A DNA stretch of 13,739 nt from NCBI GenBank assembly GCA_947177595.1, contig CAMWUZ010000023.1:1-13739 (forward strand), given 5' to 3'. Below are positions 1-7,091 of this stretch, piece after piece (within the stretch, counting starts at the first letter, position 1; each line of letters opens with the position of its first letter). Below the pieces are notes generated by a model. The model saw nothing but the letters and a program-made list of their open reading frames with translations, made no database searches and was not told where the DNA came from. Source of the stretch: an uncultured Porphyromonadaceae bacterium. Lineage in GTDB: Bacteria > Bacteroidota > Bacteroidia > Bacteroidales > Muribaculaceae. Both the position numbers and the translations under genes were made by a program.

Positions 1-1
1 C

Positions 2-619
2 CCCAGCTTTATACCCGCCCCGGAACAGTTTCTCCACAATCTCCTGCCCGCAAACAGGTATGCAATACAAGGAGGAGTGAGTCTGTTTGACAACCCAATC
101 ATCAAGGTAACCCGAGAGGATGCGGCTCGTTTTCACCGCGATATTTCAAATATAATGGAACGGTTACCGGATATTGAGCACCGATTCTATGAAGAAATGA
201 TCGGTAGCCTTCTGCGCACCATGATTTATGATCTCTTTGACTTCCATGTTAAGGTCAATGACAGTATGCTCACCACCGATAGAGTCGGGTATATCGTGGC
301 GCAGTTTTTCTCTCTCATCAGAGCCGGCAAACCGAAAACCGAGCGTGAGGTTACATACTATGCCAATCAGTTGAGTGTCACGCCAAAATATCTGTCAGAC
401 ACTGTTAAGCGAATAACGGGAATCAGTGTTTCCTCTCATATCAGCCGCGCCGCAATATCAATAATCAAGGAGTATCTTGAAAATTCGCGTCTTCCCATTA
501 CACAGATAGCCGACGAGATGAATTTTACATCCGTCAGCTATTTCAGTCGTTATTGCAAGAAGCATACCGGTATCTCTCCGGCTATGTATCGCCTTGCCGG
601 AGATAAATCCGGAAAGTGA
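2..619 (+). CDS. AraC-family transcriptional regulator (5'-truncated by window edge)
   Basis: This is the C-terminal part of an AraC-type DNA-binding regulator. The reading frame is open right to base 2, and residues encoded upstream of the GTG at 77 (ending PANRYAIQGG) continue naturally into SLFDNPIIKVT, the usual end of the N-terminal sensing domain. The gene therefore starts outside the window and the GTG is not its start. The helix-turn-helix domain occupies roughly bases 335-610. Its first half contains YYANQLSVTPKYLSDTVKRI and its second ITQIADEMNFTSVSYFSRYC followed by KKHTGISPAMYR, the classic AraC signature. The effector is unknown. The gene converges on the aldo/keto reductase operon with 7 bp between stop codons, and a 21-bp-period tandem repeat upstream of that operon is a plausible target. 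Family assignment is firm; the regulatory link is inferred. Confidence 0.93.
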   Translation, partial: PSFIPAPEQFLHNLLPANRYAIQGGVSLFDNPIIKVTREDAARFHRDISNIMERLPDIEHRFYEEMIGSLLRTMIYDLFDFHVKVNDSMLTTDRVGYIVAQFFSLIRAGKPKTEREVTYYANQLSVTPKYLSDTVKRITGISVSSHISRAAISIIKEYLENSRLPITQIADEMNFTSVSYFSRYCKKHTGISPAMYRLAGDKSGK

Positions 620-626
620 TGCCCTC

Positions 627-1466
627 TTATCTCCAGCCCATGAACATTTTGGTTACATCTGCATCGTGATGGTCAAAGAAAAGACTTTTTCCGGTATCAA
701 GTCTGGCAATCTCAGCCATATCCTCATCGCTCAGAGTGAAATCATAAATATCCAGATTCTGCTCCATACGCTCTATATGGGTAGATTTGGGAATAATCAC
801 CACCCCGCGCTGAGTCAGCCATCTTAGAGCTACCTGAGCTACTGATTTACCATATTTACTGCCTATACTTTCAAGCACCGGATTGGTGAAGAAATTGTTT
901 CTCCCCTCAGCAAGAGGTCCCCATGACATTATCTGACAGCCGAACTCCTTCATTATCTTCTGAGCCTCAATCTGCTGGTCAAAAACATGAGTCTCGACCT
1001 GATTCACCATCGGAGGAATCCCCACATTGCTTGCTAAGTCTATGAAGTGATCGGGATAGAAATTGCTCACACCGATAGCCCGTATCTTTCCTTCATTATA
1101 TGCTTCTTCAAGAGCCCGATAAGCTCCGTAACGGTCACAGAAAGGCTGATGCAGCAGCATAAGATCAATATAACCCGTGCCAAGTTTGCGCAGACTCTCG
1201 TCAACGGATGCTTTAGCTTTTTCGTAGCCATAGTTTGAAATCCATATTTTTGACACAATGAATAGATCTTTTCGGTCAATCCCGCTCTTCGCTACAGCAG
1301 CTCCGACACCCTCCTCATTATTATATGCCTGAGCGGTATCAATCATCCGGTAGCCAACTTTGAGCGCCTCGCTTACACAACGTTCACATTCATCGGGATT
1401 TACCTGATATACTCCATATCCTTCTATCGGCATTTCAACGCCATTTCTAAGTCTAATCTTTTCCAT
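627..1466 (-). CDS. aldo/keto reductase (2,5-diketo-D-gluconate reductase-like)
   Basis: A cytoplasmic NAD(P)H-dependent carbonyl reductase of about 279 residues, the usual length for the DkgA/DkgB-like branch. The catalytic tetrad is visible as D43 and Y48 (MIDTAQAYNNEEGVG), K73 (IVSKIW) and H106 (DLMLLHQPF). The substrate-side and barrel motifs IRAIGVSNF and VNQVETH follow, and the cofactor loop IPKSTHIERMEQN lies at 226-238, the place where this family grips the NADP 2'-phosphate. I chose the ATG at 1466 over one at 1505. The family consensus begins at MEKIRLRNGVEMP, and the longer form would overlap the end of the flavodoxin frame (TAA at 1481-1483). With this start the gene lies 14 bp behind the flavodoxin, so the two form an operon. 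The physiological substrate cannot be read from sequence. Confidence 0.93.
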   Translation of the reverse strand: MEKIRLRNGVEMPIEGYGVYQVNPDECERCVSEALKVGYRMIDTAQAYNNEEGVGAAVAKSGIDRKDLFIVSKIWISNYGYEKAKASVDESLRKLGTGYIDLMLLHQPFCDRYGAYRALEEAYNEGKIRAIGVSNFYPDHFIDLASNVGIPPMVNQVETHVFDQQIEAQKIMKEFGCQIMSWGPLAEGRNNFFTNPVLESIGSKYGKSVAQVALRWLTQRGVVIIPKSTHIERMEQNLDIYDFTLSDEDMAEIARLDTGKSLFFDHHDADVTKMFMGWR

Positions 1467-1480
1467 ATCTTTCAACTTTA

Positions 1481-2116
1481 TTAAAATCCCAACTTCGAGA
1501 GCCATTTATCAACATTTTCACCGGCAACCTCCCGCTGCTCCTGGGCTATCTTACCCTGAACAGCAAGACCTTTACCTACAGCAACATCCGCACCCTTGCA
1601 CGCATTGGCAATCTTGCGGTCTGTGCCCCCCATGCCGCTAACTTCATGAGTGATGAAATGAATTACTGTCTTACCGGTCCAGTAATGCTACTCTATAATG
1701 GTATAGACGAACATCTGCACTTCGCCACACCAGTTGGGATATCCGAGGAAAATCACATCATAATCCTCTATCTTCACATCACCATTGATTGCCGGGCGCG
1801 CTCCGGATTGCTTCTCATCTTTAGCAACCTCGATACACTCGTTATAATTAACCGGATAAGGCTTTGCCGGAACAATCTCAAAACGGTCGGCGCCTACTGC
1901 ATCCGCTATCATGTCGGCGATAATATGTGTGTTGCCTCTTTCAATAACTCCTACATTGTAGTTCTCGCCCGTATGTGAGAAAAATACAACCAATTTTTTT
2001 CCGTCAGTTTTCATATCAATATCATTATTAGTTTCTACAGTTGAAGCCGTACAGGAGCATACTCCCGACAGAGAGAACATTGCTGACAGCGCGACAGATA
2101 TAATTTTTCTAATCAT
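1481..2116 (-). pseudogene. flavodoxin-like lipoprotein interrupted by an in-frame TAG
   Basis: The intact frame from ATG at 2116 runs 142 codons to a TAG at 1688-1690. It then continues in the same frame for 68 more sense codons to TAA at 1481-1483. The first part has a signal peptide with probable lipidation Cys at residue 22 (VCSC), the FMN phosphate loop FFSHTGENYNVG (45-56), and FLGYPNWCGEVQM (123-135). The part after the stop reads HYWTGKTVIHFITHEVSGMG and ends VDKWLSKLGF. It matches the missing C-terminal third of this family, with the GKT strand and the T-H-x-x-S-G flavin loop. A single nonsense change therefore splits a roughly 211-residue protein. Deviations such as NWC-GEVQ where relatives have a W-W-G-P-like motif hint at relaxed constraint. 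Alternatives are recent inactivation, UAG readthrough or a sequencing error; TAG is an ordinary stop in the WbqC-family gene here. Confidence 0.88.
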
Positions 2117-2143
2117 ACCGGTTACAGGTTTTAAATTACTCTA

Positions 2144-2151
2144 CAAAAATA
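2144..2151 (-). promoter_or_regulatory. candidate -7 box of the flavodoxin/AKR operon (activator-dependent type)
   Basis: Read on the minus strand this is TATTTTTG, matching the Bacteroidota -7 consensus TAnnTTTG. It lies 27 bp upstream of the flavodoxin ATG. No TTTG-like -33 box is seen at the expected 19-21 bp spacing. Instead the 17-bp tandem repeat begins at about -36 relative to the inferred transcription start near 2137, as expected for a promoter that needs an AraC-type activator. This is inference from consensus matching only. Confidence 0.4.
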
Positions 2152-2169
2152 ACACCGCAAATCCGCTAT

Positions 2170-2207
2170 TTATTTTTACATATTCCTTTATTATTTTCAC
2201 ATATTCC
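2170..2207 (-). repeat. tandem 17-bp direct repeat, 21-bp period (putative AraC-type operator)
   Basis: Two copies, 2170-2186 (plus strand TTATTTTTACATATTCC) and 2191-2207 (TTATTTTCACATATTCC), agree at 16 of 17 bases and are separated by 4 bp. The start-to-start distance is 21 bp, two helical turns, which is the half-site arrangement classically bound by AraC-family regulators. The pair lies 54-91 bp upstream of the flavodoxin start codon and immediately upstream of a candidate -7 box. The convergent AraC-family gene at the window start is the obvious candidate binder. The repeat is seen directly; its function is inferred. Confidence 0.65.
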
Positions 2208-2208
2208 G

Positions 2209-2216
2209 CAAATATA
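2209..2216 (-). promoter_or_regulatory. alternative -7 box for the flavodoxin/AKR operon
   Basis: On the minus strand this reads TATATTTG, a second match to TAnnTTTG. A weak TTTC at 2236-2239 sits at an acceptable -33 distance. Transcription from here would start near 2202 and run through the tandem repeat, so a bound regulator would then repress. It competes with the 2144-2151 box as the operon promoter, and the sequence alone does not decide between them. Confidence 0.3.
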
Positions 2217-2382
2217 TGCTGATGTGTGACGTACTGAAATTATTTATTAGGAAGTATGTAATTGCTAACGCTAAGACAAAGAAGTGATTCTTTTCAGTTG
2301 TGACCGACTCTGCTTAGCTTACACTTATTACAGCACTGCAATCTCAAGACTATAAAATGATTAAGGACTTTTAATTTTATTG

Positions 2383-2416
2383 TTGGCTGCTGTTTGAAAA
2401 AAAGAATGTATCTTTG
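2383..2416 (+). promoter_or_regulatory. Bacteroidota-type promoter of greA
   Basis: TATCTTTG at 2409-2416 matches the -7 consensus TAnnTTTG, with TTGG at 2383-2386 as a -33 element 22 bp upstream. The predicted transcript starts near 2423 and has a leader of roughly 125 nt before the greA ATG at 2549. The same TATCTTTG octamer preceded by TTGG is found before psd. It is the only strong plus-strand promoter I can see ahead of the greA, HIT and mannan genes. Confidence 0.6.
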
Positions 2417-2548
2417 CAGCGGACAAAGAGATAAGTGTCCGTTAAAAATATTATCAGATATAAGACCGGGGTCTCGCTCACACATGAGAGAGATTCTTTC
2501 TTTTTTCTGCATTCAGAAAAACTTAACACCATAAAATCTTTACAGACT

Positions 2549-3019
2549 ATGGCTATAACTTACATGACCAAAGACGGTTACAAGAAAAAAATGGAAGAAA
2601 TCGCATACCTCGAATCGGTAGAGCGTCCTAAAATATCACGTGCCATCGGTGAGGCGAGAGACAAAGGCGACCTTTCGGAAAACTCAGAGTATGACGCGGC
2701 AAAAGAGGCTCAGGGCATGCTTGAAATGAAGATTGCACAGCTCAAGGATCTTGTGGCAAACGCCAGAATCATCGATGACAGCACTCTCAACAATGAGGAG
2801 GTGCAGATTCTCAATACCGTCAAGATTAAGAATGTGGCAAACGGCATGACCATGGAATATACCATTGTTGCCGACAGCGAGGCTAACCTCAAGGAGAAGA
2901 AAATCGGATCAAGCACTCCCATCGCTCAGGGTCTGCTCGGTCACAAGCTCGGCGAAATCGTAGAGATAAAGGTACCTGCCGGACTGATGAAGTTTGAAAT
3001 CGTTGAAATAAGTTTCTGA
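2549..3019 (+). CDS. greA: transcription elongation factor GreA
   Basis: GreA enters the RNA polymerase secondary channel and stimulates cleavage of the 3' end of backtracked transcripts. The 156-residue protein has the two expected parts. An N-terminal antiparallel coiled coil (about residues 1-75) carries the tip motif ARDKGDLSENSEYDAAKEAQ with the acidic residues that coordinate Mg2+ in the active site. A C-terminal FKBP-like domain ends with TPIAQGLLGHKLGEIVEIKV and PAGLMKFEIVEI. An in-frame ATG at 2435 would add 38 residues with no family counterpart, so the ATG at 2549 (MAITYMTKDGYKKKM) is chosen. The HIT-family gene begins 2 bp after its stop, so the two are surely cotranscribed. Confidence 0.97.
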   Translation: MAITYMTKDGYKKKMEEIAYLESVERPKISRAIGEARDKGDLSENSEYDAAKEAQGMLEMKIAQLKDLVANARIIDDSTLNNEEVQILNTVKIKNVANGMTMEYTIVADSEANLKEKKIGSSTPIAQGLLGHKLGEIVEIKVPAGLMKFEIVEISF

Positions 3020-3021
3020 TT

Positions 3022-3426
3022 ATGGCTTCTATCTTCACCAAAATCATCAACGGCGAGATTCCATGCTATAAAATAGCCGAAGATGAACGCCATTTCGCAT
3101 TTTTAGACATCAATCCCGTTGCTCCCGGTCACACTCTTGTTGTGCCCAAGCACGAAGTGAGCTACATATTCGACCTCAGCGAAGAGGAGTATGTGGCTCT
3201 TGAACTTTTTGCACGTAAGGTGGCGAAAGGCTTGCAGGAAGCGGTGCCATGCACCCGCATTGCCGAAGCTGTTATAGGGCTTGAGGTTCCTCACACCCAT
3301 ATCCATCTTGTTCCTATCAAGAGCGAGGGAGATATGAACTTTTCACGCAAACTGTCGCTCCAGGCAGAAGAGATGCAGGCGCTTGCCGATAAAATCAGTG
3401 CGGCGGTTGCTCCACACCTTAAATAA
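3022..3426 (+). CDS. HIT-family (histidine triad) nucleotide-binding protein
   Basis: A 134-residue cytoplasmic protein of the Hint branch, which hydrolyses purine nucleoside phosphoramidates and related adenylates. The diagnostic triad HTHIHLVP is at residues 92-99, close to the C-terminus as in the family. The N-terminal half shows the other conserved signatures: SIFTKIINGEIPCYKI, then FAFLDINPVAPGHTLVVPK. The bacterial physiological substrate is generally unresolved. It lies 2 bp after greA, a pairing I recall from other Bacteroidales. Only 23 bp follow before the GH5 mannanase gene, and I see no promoter in that gap, so read-through into the mannan genes is likely. Confidence 0.95.
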   Translation: MASIFTKIINGEIPCYKIAEDERHFAFLDINPVAPGHTLVVPKHEVSYIFDLSEEEYVALELFARKVAKGLQEAVPCTRIAEAVIGLEVPHTHIHLVPIKSEGDMNFSRKLSLQAEEMQALADKISAAVAPHLK

Positions 3427-3449
3427 TATAACAAACCAAATCATATATC

Positions 3450-4757
3450 ATGAAAAGTATCTTCAGAGTATTCCTGATTCCGGTAATCGCAATCTGCGTG
3501 ATTGTGGGATGTGCCGGTAAGAAAGAGACGGCGGAGAAACCCCGCGAGTTTGTCACAGTACGGGACGGAGAGTTCTATATCGGTGACTCTTTGTATCGTT
3601 TTGTAGGCGCCAACTTCTGGTATGGAGCGATTCTCGCTTCGGAAAAATATGGCGACCGCGAGCGTCTTGCCAAAGAGCTTGATTATCTCAAGGAAATCGG
3701 CATCACCAACCTGCGAGTGCTTGTTGGAGGCGATGGTGCTCCCGGTGAAGCACGAATCGAACCGGTGCTCCAGACAGCTCCCGGTGTGTACAACGACACT
3801 CTGCTTCAGGGACTCGACTATTTCCTCGCAGAACTTGAGAAGCGTGACATGAACGCGGTGCTCTACCTTAACAACGCCTGGGAATGGAGCGGTGGCTACG
3901 GCACATATCTTGAATGGACCGGTCACGGACCGTGCCCGCTGCCAAAGTACGGCTACAATGAATATGTTGACTTTGTGAGTCAGTTTGTGCTTGACGATTC
4001 AGCCAAGCAGCTAGCGCTCAACCATGTACGCAATATTGTAAGCCGCACAAACACAGTCACAGGCGAACCCTACAGCCAATCTCCCGCCATCATGTCATGG
4101 CAGATAGCGAATGAGCCGAGAGCTTTCAGCACCGAAGGAAAACGCGCTCTCGCCGACTGGCTCCGCACCACCGCACGCACTATCAAGGAAATTGACACAA
4201 ACCACCTGGTATCTACCGGCAGCGAAGGCAAATACGGCTGTCAGGTTGACATCGACCTGTGGGAAGAAATCCACAAATATCCCGAAATCGACTACGCCAA
4301 TATACATATCTGGCCTTACAACTGGCAGTGGATCAGAAGAGACACCAAGGACGGGGTTGTTGAAGATGTGGACACTGCCTGCAAATATACCCTCGCCTAC
4401 ATCGACGAGCATTATGCCAGAATGAAGGGTGCCAAGCCGATTGTACTCGAGGAGTTCGGCTATCCGCGCGACACAATGGGTCTCGCTCCGGGTTCACCAA
4501 CAACCGGCAGAGACAAATACTACGAATATGTGTTCTCCATCATCAGAGATTCAGGCAAAATCAACGGCTCGAATTTCTGGGGCTGGGGAGGATTTGCAAA
4601 TCCCGCTCATGCCACTTGGGAGCGCGGAGATGACTATACCGGCGATCCAGCTCAGGAGGATCAGGGTCTCAACTCCGTTTTTGCCGCTGACTCATCTACC
4701 GTGGCTATCATCCGCAAAATGACCCAAAGTCTCTCTTCCAAATCGATTGAAAAATGA
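3450..4757 (+). CDS. GH5 (subfamily 7-like) endo-beta-1,4-mannanase lipoprotein
   Basis: A predicted secreted endo-beta-mannanase of 435 residues. A signal peptide with lipobox VIVGC puts the lipidated Cys at residue 21. The (beta/alpha)8 domain starts near FVGANFWYG (51-59) and includes NLRVLVGG, and YLNNAWEWSGG (139-149), typical of mannan-active GH5. The acid/base is E222 in WQIANEPR and the nucleophile E335 in IVLEEFGYP. NIHIWPYNW (284-292) and SNFWGWGG (374-381) are further conserved active-site strands. Retaining cleavage of internal mannan bonds is expected from the family. The residues after the Cys (AGKKETA) lack an obvious acidic surface-export motif, so periplasmic or surface location is open. 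It heads the mannan cluster and overlaps the GH26 gene by 4 bp (ATGA), implying translational coupling. Confidence 0.92.
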   Translation: MKSIFRVFLIPVIAICVIVGCAGKKETAEKPREFVTVRDGEFYIGDSLYRFVGANFWYGAILASEKYGDRERLAKELDYLKEIGITNLRVLVGGDGAPGEARIEPVLQTAPGVYNDTLLQGLDYFLAELEKRDMNAVLYLNNAWEWSGGYGTYLEWTGHGPCPLPKYGYNEYVDFVSQFVLDDSAKQLALNHVRNIVSRTNTVTGEPYSQSPAIMSWQIANEPRAFSTEGKRALADWLRTTARTIKEIDTNHLVSTGSEGKYGCQVDIDLWEEIHKYPEIDYANIHIWPYNWQWIRRDTKDGVVEDVDTACKYTLAYIDEHYARMKGAKPIVLEEFGYPRDTMGLAPGSPTTGRDKYYEYVFSIIRDSGKINGSNFWGWGGFANPAHATWERGDDYTGDPAQEDQGLNSVFAADSSTVAIIRKMTQSLSSKSIEK

Positions 4758-5866
4758 AAAAACTTATCATAGCACTCGCAGTTCTCGCCCCCATGGCTAT
4801 GAGCTGCGGACATTCCGGTTCCGCTACCGCTGACACCGCCGACAGCACAACTGCCGCTACAGCACTCAGAAACCGTCTCGAATCTATCACCGCATCCGGC
4901 AAAGTGATATTCGGGCATGATGATGACCCGGTTTACGGTCACTCATGGGTGGGTGACTCGGGGAGATCTGACGTTATGGAAATTGTGGGTGACTATCCCG
5001 GAATCATGAACTGGGACTTGGGAGGTATTGAAAAATGTGATGCCGCCAATCTTGATTCTGTGAATTTCGAGCGCATGAGAGCCGAGGTAATAGCTCAGGA
5101 TGCCCGCGGAGGTATAAATGCATTCAGCTGGCACACTGTGAATCCCATTGACGGCAGAGACAGCTGGCAATGCGAGGATACCACTATGGTGGAGCGCATT
5201 CTCAACGATGCCGAAATCGGAAAGGCTTTTGACAATCAGGTGCGCAATGTGGCACACTTCATGAACTCGCTCACCGATGCCTCAGGCAATAAGATCGGGG
5301 TGATTTTCCGTCCCTGGCACGAACATACAGGCGACTGGTTCTGGTGGGGCAGCCGCCAGTGTACTCCCGAGCAGTATCGCGCGCTCTGGGCGAGAACACG
5401 CAAGATTATGGACGAAGAGGGTGTTGACAATATCCTCTGGGCATATTCTCCCGACCGTGTGGAGAGCGACGAGCAGTATATCGAGCGCTATCCCGGTGAC
5501 GAGCTGGTTGATATAATGGGCGCGGATGTCTATGCCTACAATGCGGAGAAAGGAATTGAAGCATACCGCAAGGCGGTTGACGCTACTCTCGGAGCTGCAG
5601 TACGCGCAGCGAATGAGCGCGGCAAAATCGCCGCCTTCAGCGAAACCGGTCTGGAGGGTGTGACAGTCAGCACATGGTGGACAGAAGTTCTTCTTCCTGC
5701 AATCAAGCAATATAAGCCTGCTTATGTGATTGTGTGGAGAAACGCCCACGACAAGCCCACCCACTTCTTCGGCCCCTATCCCGGTCACGAAAGCGCCGAT
5801 AATTTCAAAGCATTCTACAATGATTCAACCACGCTCTTTGCAGCGGATGTTGATAAAATACGATAA
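4754..5866 (+). CDS. GH26 beta-mannanase lipoprotein (mannobiose-producing type)
   Basis: A 370-residue GH26 glycosidase. It has a short signal peptide (MKKLIIALAVLAPMAMSC) with the likely lipidated Cys at 18. Family hallmarks are FGHDDDPVYGHSW (53-65), the GDYPGIMNWDLGG segment (79-91), the acid/base E190 in FRPWHEHTGDWFWWG and the nucleophile E297 in AFSETGLEG. Conserved aromatic strands NILWAYSPD and YVIVWRNAH surround the active site. Relatives in the Bacteroides fragilis mannan cluster release mostly mannobiose, the substrate the downstream epimerase needs. That product specificity is inferred from context rather than seen in the residues. No acidic cluster follows the Cys, so a periplasmic location facing the inner membrane is my preference. 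It starts inside the GH5 stop codon, and the GH130 gene follows after 30 bp. Confidence 0.93.
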   Translation: MKKLIIALAVLAPMAMSCGHSGSATADTADSTTAATALRNRLESITASGKVIFGHDDDPVYGHSWVGDSGRSDVMEIVGDYPGIMNWDLGGIEKCDAANLDSVNFERMRAEVIAQDARGGINAFSWHTVNPIDGRDSWQCEDTTMVERILNDAEIGKAFDNQVRNVAHFMNSLTDASGNKIGVIFRPWHEHTGDWFWWGSRQCTPEQYRALWARTRKIMDEEGVDNILWAYSPDRVESDEQYIERYPGDELVDIMGADVYAYNAEKGIEAYRKAVDATLGAAVRAANERGKIAAFSETGLEGVTVSTWWTEVLLPAIKQYKPAYVIVWRNAHDKPTHFFGPYPGHESADNFKAFYNDSTTLFAADVDKIR

Positions 5867-5896
5867 AGTATTTCACCCTATTTCAGATTAACTACT

Positions 5897-7063
5897 ATGC
5901 TGTCATTTGATGAACGCAAGCGTCTGGTGGAAAGCGAATATGACGCTGTTATCCGCCGCGTTAACTATCCTGTTGGAGGAAACGGTGTATATACCCGCTA
6001 CAAGTATCCGATTATAACCCCAGCTTCGGTACCGCCGTTGTGGAAATATGACTATAATCCCGCTACCAATCCTTATTTCATGGAGCGAATCGGAGTCAAC
6101 GCTACTTTTAATGCGGGCGCGATCAAGTTTGACGGCAAGTATTATCTTATGGTGCGCGTCGAAGGCATGGACCGCAAATCATATTTCGCACTCGCGGAGA
6201 GTGAGGACGGTATCAACGGTTTTCACTTTGTCGGCAGACCGATAACTATGCCGGACACTGATGCACCCGGCACCAATGTATATGATATGCGACTCACCCG
6301 CCATGAGGACGGTTGGATTTACGGTCTCTTCTGCGTTGAGCGCCATGATGATTCCTGTCCAGGAGATCTCTCCGCCGCAACAGCAGCCTGCGGAATAGCC
6401 CGCACAAAAAATCTTGTTGACTGGGAGCGTCTGCCCGACCTCAAAAGCAAGAGCCAGCAGAGAAATGTGGTGCTCCACCCGGAATTTTTTGACGGAAAAT
6501 ATGCTCTCTACACGCGCCCCCAGGACGGTTTTATCGACACCGGTAGCGGTGGCGGCATCGGCTGGGCTCTCGTTGATGATATGACCCATGCGGTTGTAAC
6601 TGAAGAAAAAATCATTGACGCACGCTATTACCATACAATCAAGGAGGTGAAAAACGGAGAGGGTCCTCATCCCATAAAAACTTCCCGCGGGTGGCTGCAT
6701 CTCGCTCACGGAGTACGCAATACCGCTGCCGGGCTCAGATATGTGCTCTACCTCTACGTAACCGACCTTAAAGAACCTTGGAAAGAGATAGCTACCCCGG
6801 CAGGCTATTTCATGGCTCCGGTAGGCGAGGAATATATAGGTGATGTCGGCAATGTGCTTTTTTCCAACGGCTGGATTGCAGATGAAGACGGCAGAGTGCT
6901 CATCTATTATGCTTCAAGCGATACAAGAATGCATGTGGCGGAAAGTACGGTTGACCGGCTGCTTGACTATTGCTTCAATACTCCCGCCGACAGACTCATC
7001 TCTGCCGAAAGCGTAAAAGCCATTAACAGCCTCATAGATTCCAATCTGAAACTTAATAACTAA
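5897..7063 (+). CDS. GH130 4-O-beta-D-mannosyl-D-glucose phosphorylase
   Basis: A 388-residue cytoplasmic enzyme without signal peptide. It phosphorolyses mannosyl-beta-1,4-glucose to alpha-mannose-1-phosphate and glucose. The five-bladed propeller signatures of GH130 subfamily 1 are clear: VGGNGVYTRYKYPIITPA near the N-terminus, NATFNAGAIKFDGKYYLMVR (68-87), VEGMDRKSYFALAES (88-102), TNVYDMRLT with the general acid D130, RNVVLHPEFFDGKYALYTRP, and the phosphate-site region GPHPIKTSRGWLHLAHGVR. The subfamily 1 type, rather than the mannooligosaccharide phosphorylase type, is supported by the RYKYP and VEGMDRKS stretches and by the adjacent epimerase gene, which makes its substrate. Order GH26, GH130, symporter, epimerase matches the characterised B. 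fragilis mannan cluster. The specificity call is strong but still rests on motifs and context. Confidence 0.93.
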   Translation: MLSFDERKRLVESEYDAVIRRVNYPVGGNGVYTRYKYPIITPASVPPLWKYDYNPATNPYFMERIGVNATFNAGAIKFDGKYYLMVRVEGMDRKSYFALAESEDGINGFHFVGRPITMPDTDAPGTNVYDMRLTRHEDGWIYGLFCVERHDDSCPGDLSAATAACGIARTKNLVDWERLPDLKSKSQQRNVVLHPEFFDGKYALYTRPQDGFIDTGSGGGIGWALVDDMTHAVVTEEKIIDARYYHTIKEVKNGEGPHPIKTSRGWLHLAHGVRNTAAGLRYVLYLYVTDLKEPWKEIATPAGYFMAPVGEEYIGDVGNVLFSNGWIADEDGRVLIYYASSDTRMHVAESTVDRLLDYCFNTPADRLISAESVKAINSLIDSNLKLNN

Positions 7064-7091
7064 AATCCTTACCTCAATACCTTAAATCACC

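Larger units (their letters stand above)
2117..2548. other. 432-bp intergenic region between divergent transcription units
   Basis: This AT-rich gap separates the minus-strand flavodoxin/AKR operon from plus-strand greA. It holds the tandem 17-bp repeat, two candidate minus-strand -7 boxes and one good plus-strand promoter. I see no convincing coding frame: the frames across it are short, lack recognisable motifs, and the longest simply runs into greA. Within the greA leader a short inverted repeat (AGAC/GTCT at 2463-2474) and a T-rich stretch near 2493-2508 are present, but the stems are too weak to call a terminator or riboswitch. Confidence 0.6.

Noticed and set aside
77..79. GTG preceded by GGAGGA as the start of the AraC-family gene
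   Set aside because: The purine stretch touches the GTG with no spacing, Bacteroidota rarely use Shine-Dalgarno sites, and the frame upstream to the window edge encodes family-like sequence.
1467..1505. Longer aldo/keto reductase start at 1505
   Set aside because: The extra 13 codons overlap the in-frame end of the flavodoxin reading frame and are absent from the family consensus; the ATG at 1466 is better.
1688..1690. TAG as selenocysteine-like or pyrrolysine-type programmed recoding
   Set aside because: Pyrrolysine genes are not expected in Bacteroidales, no conserved downstream structure is apparent, and a point nonsense mutation is the simpler reading.
1646..1978. Plus-strand 110-codon frame across the flavodoxin
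   Set aside because: It is antisense to the flavodoxin coding sequence, has no recognisable motif, and is explained by codon bias of the real gene.
2463..2508. Inverted repeat AGAC/GTCT plus T-rich tract in the greA leader as attenuator or terminator
   Set aside because: The stem is four base pairs and the T tract is interrupted and distant from it; the structure is too weak to call.
2435..2548. N-terminal 38-codon extension of greA from an upstream in-frame ATG
   Set aside because: The added residues have no GreA counterpart, and the predicted promoter and leader fit the ATG at 2549, where the family consensus begins.
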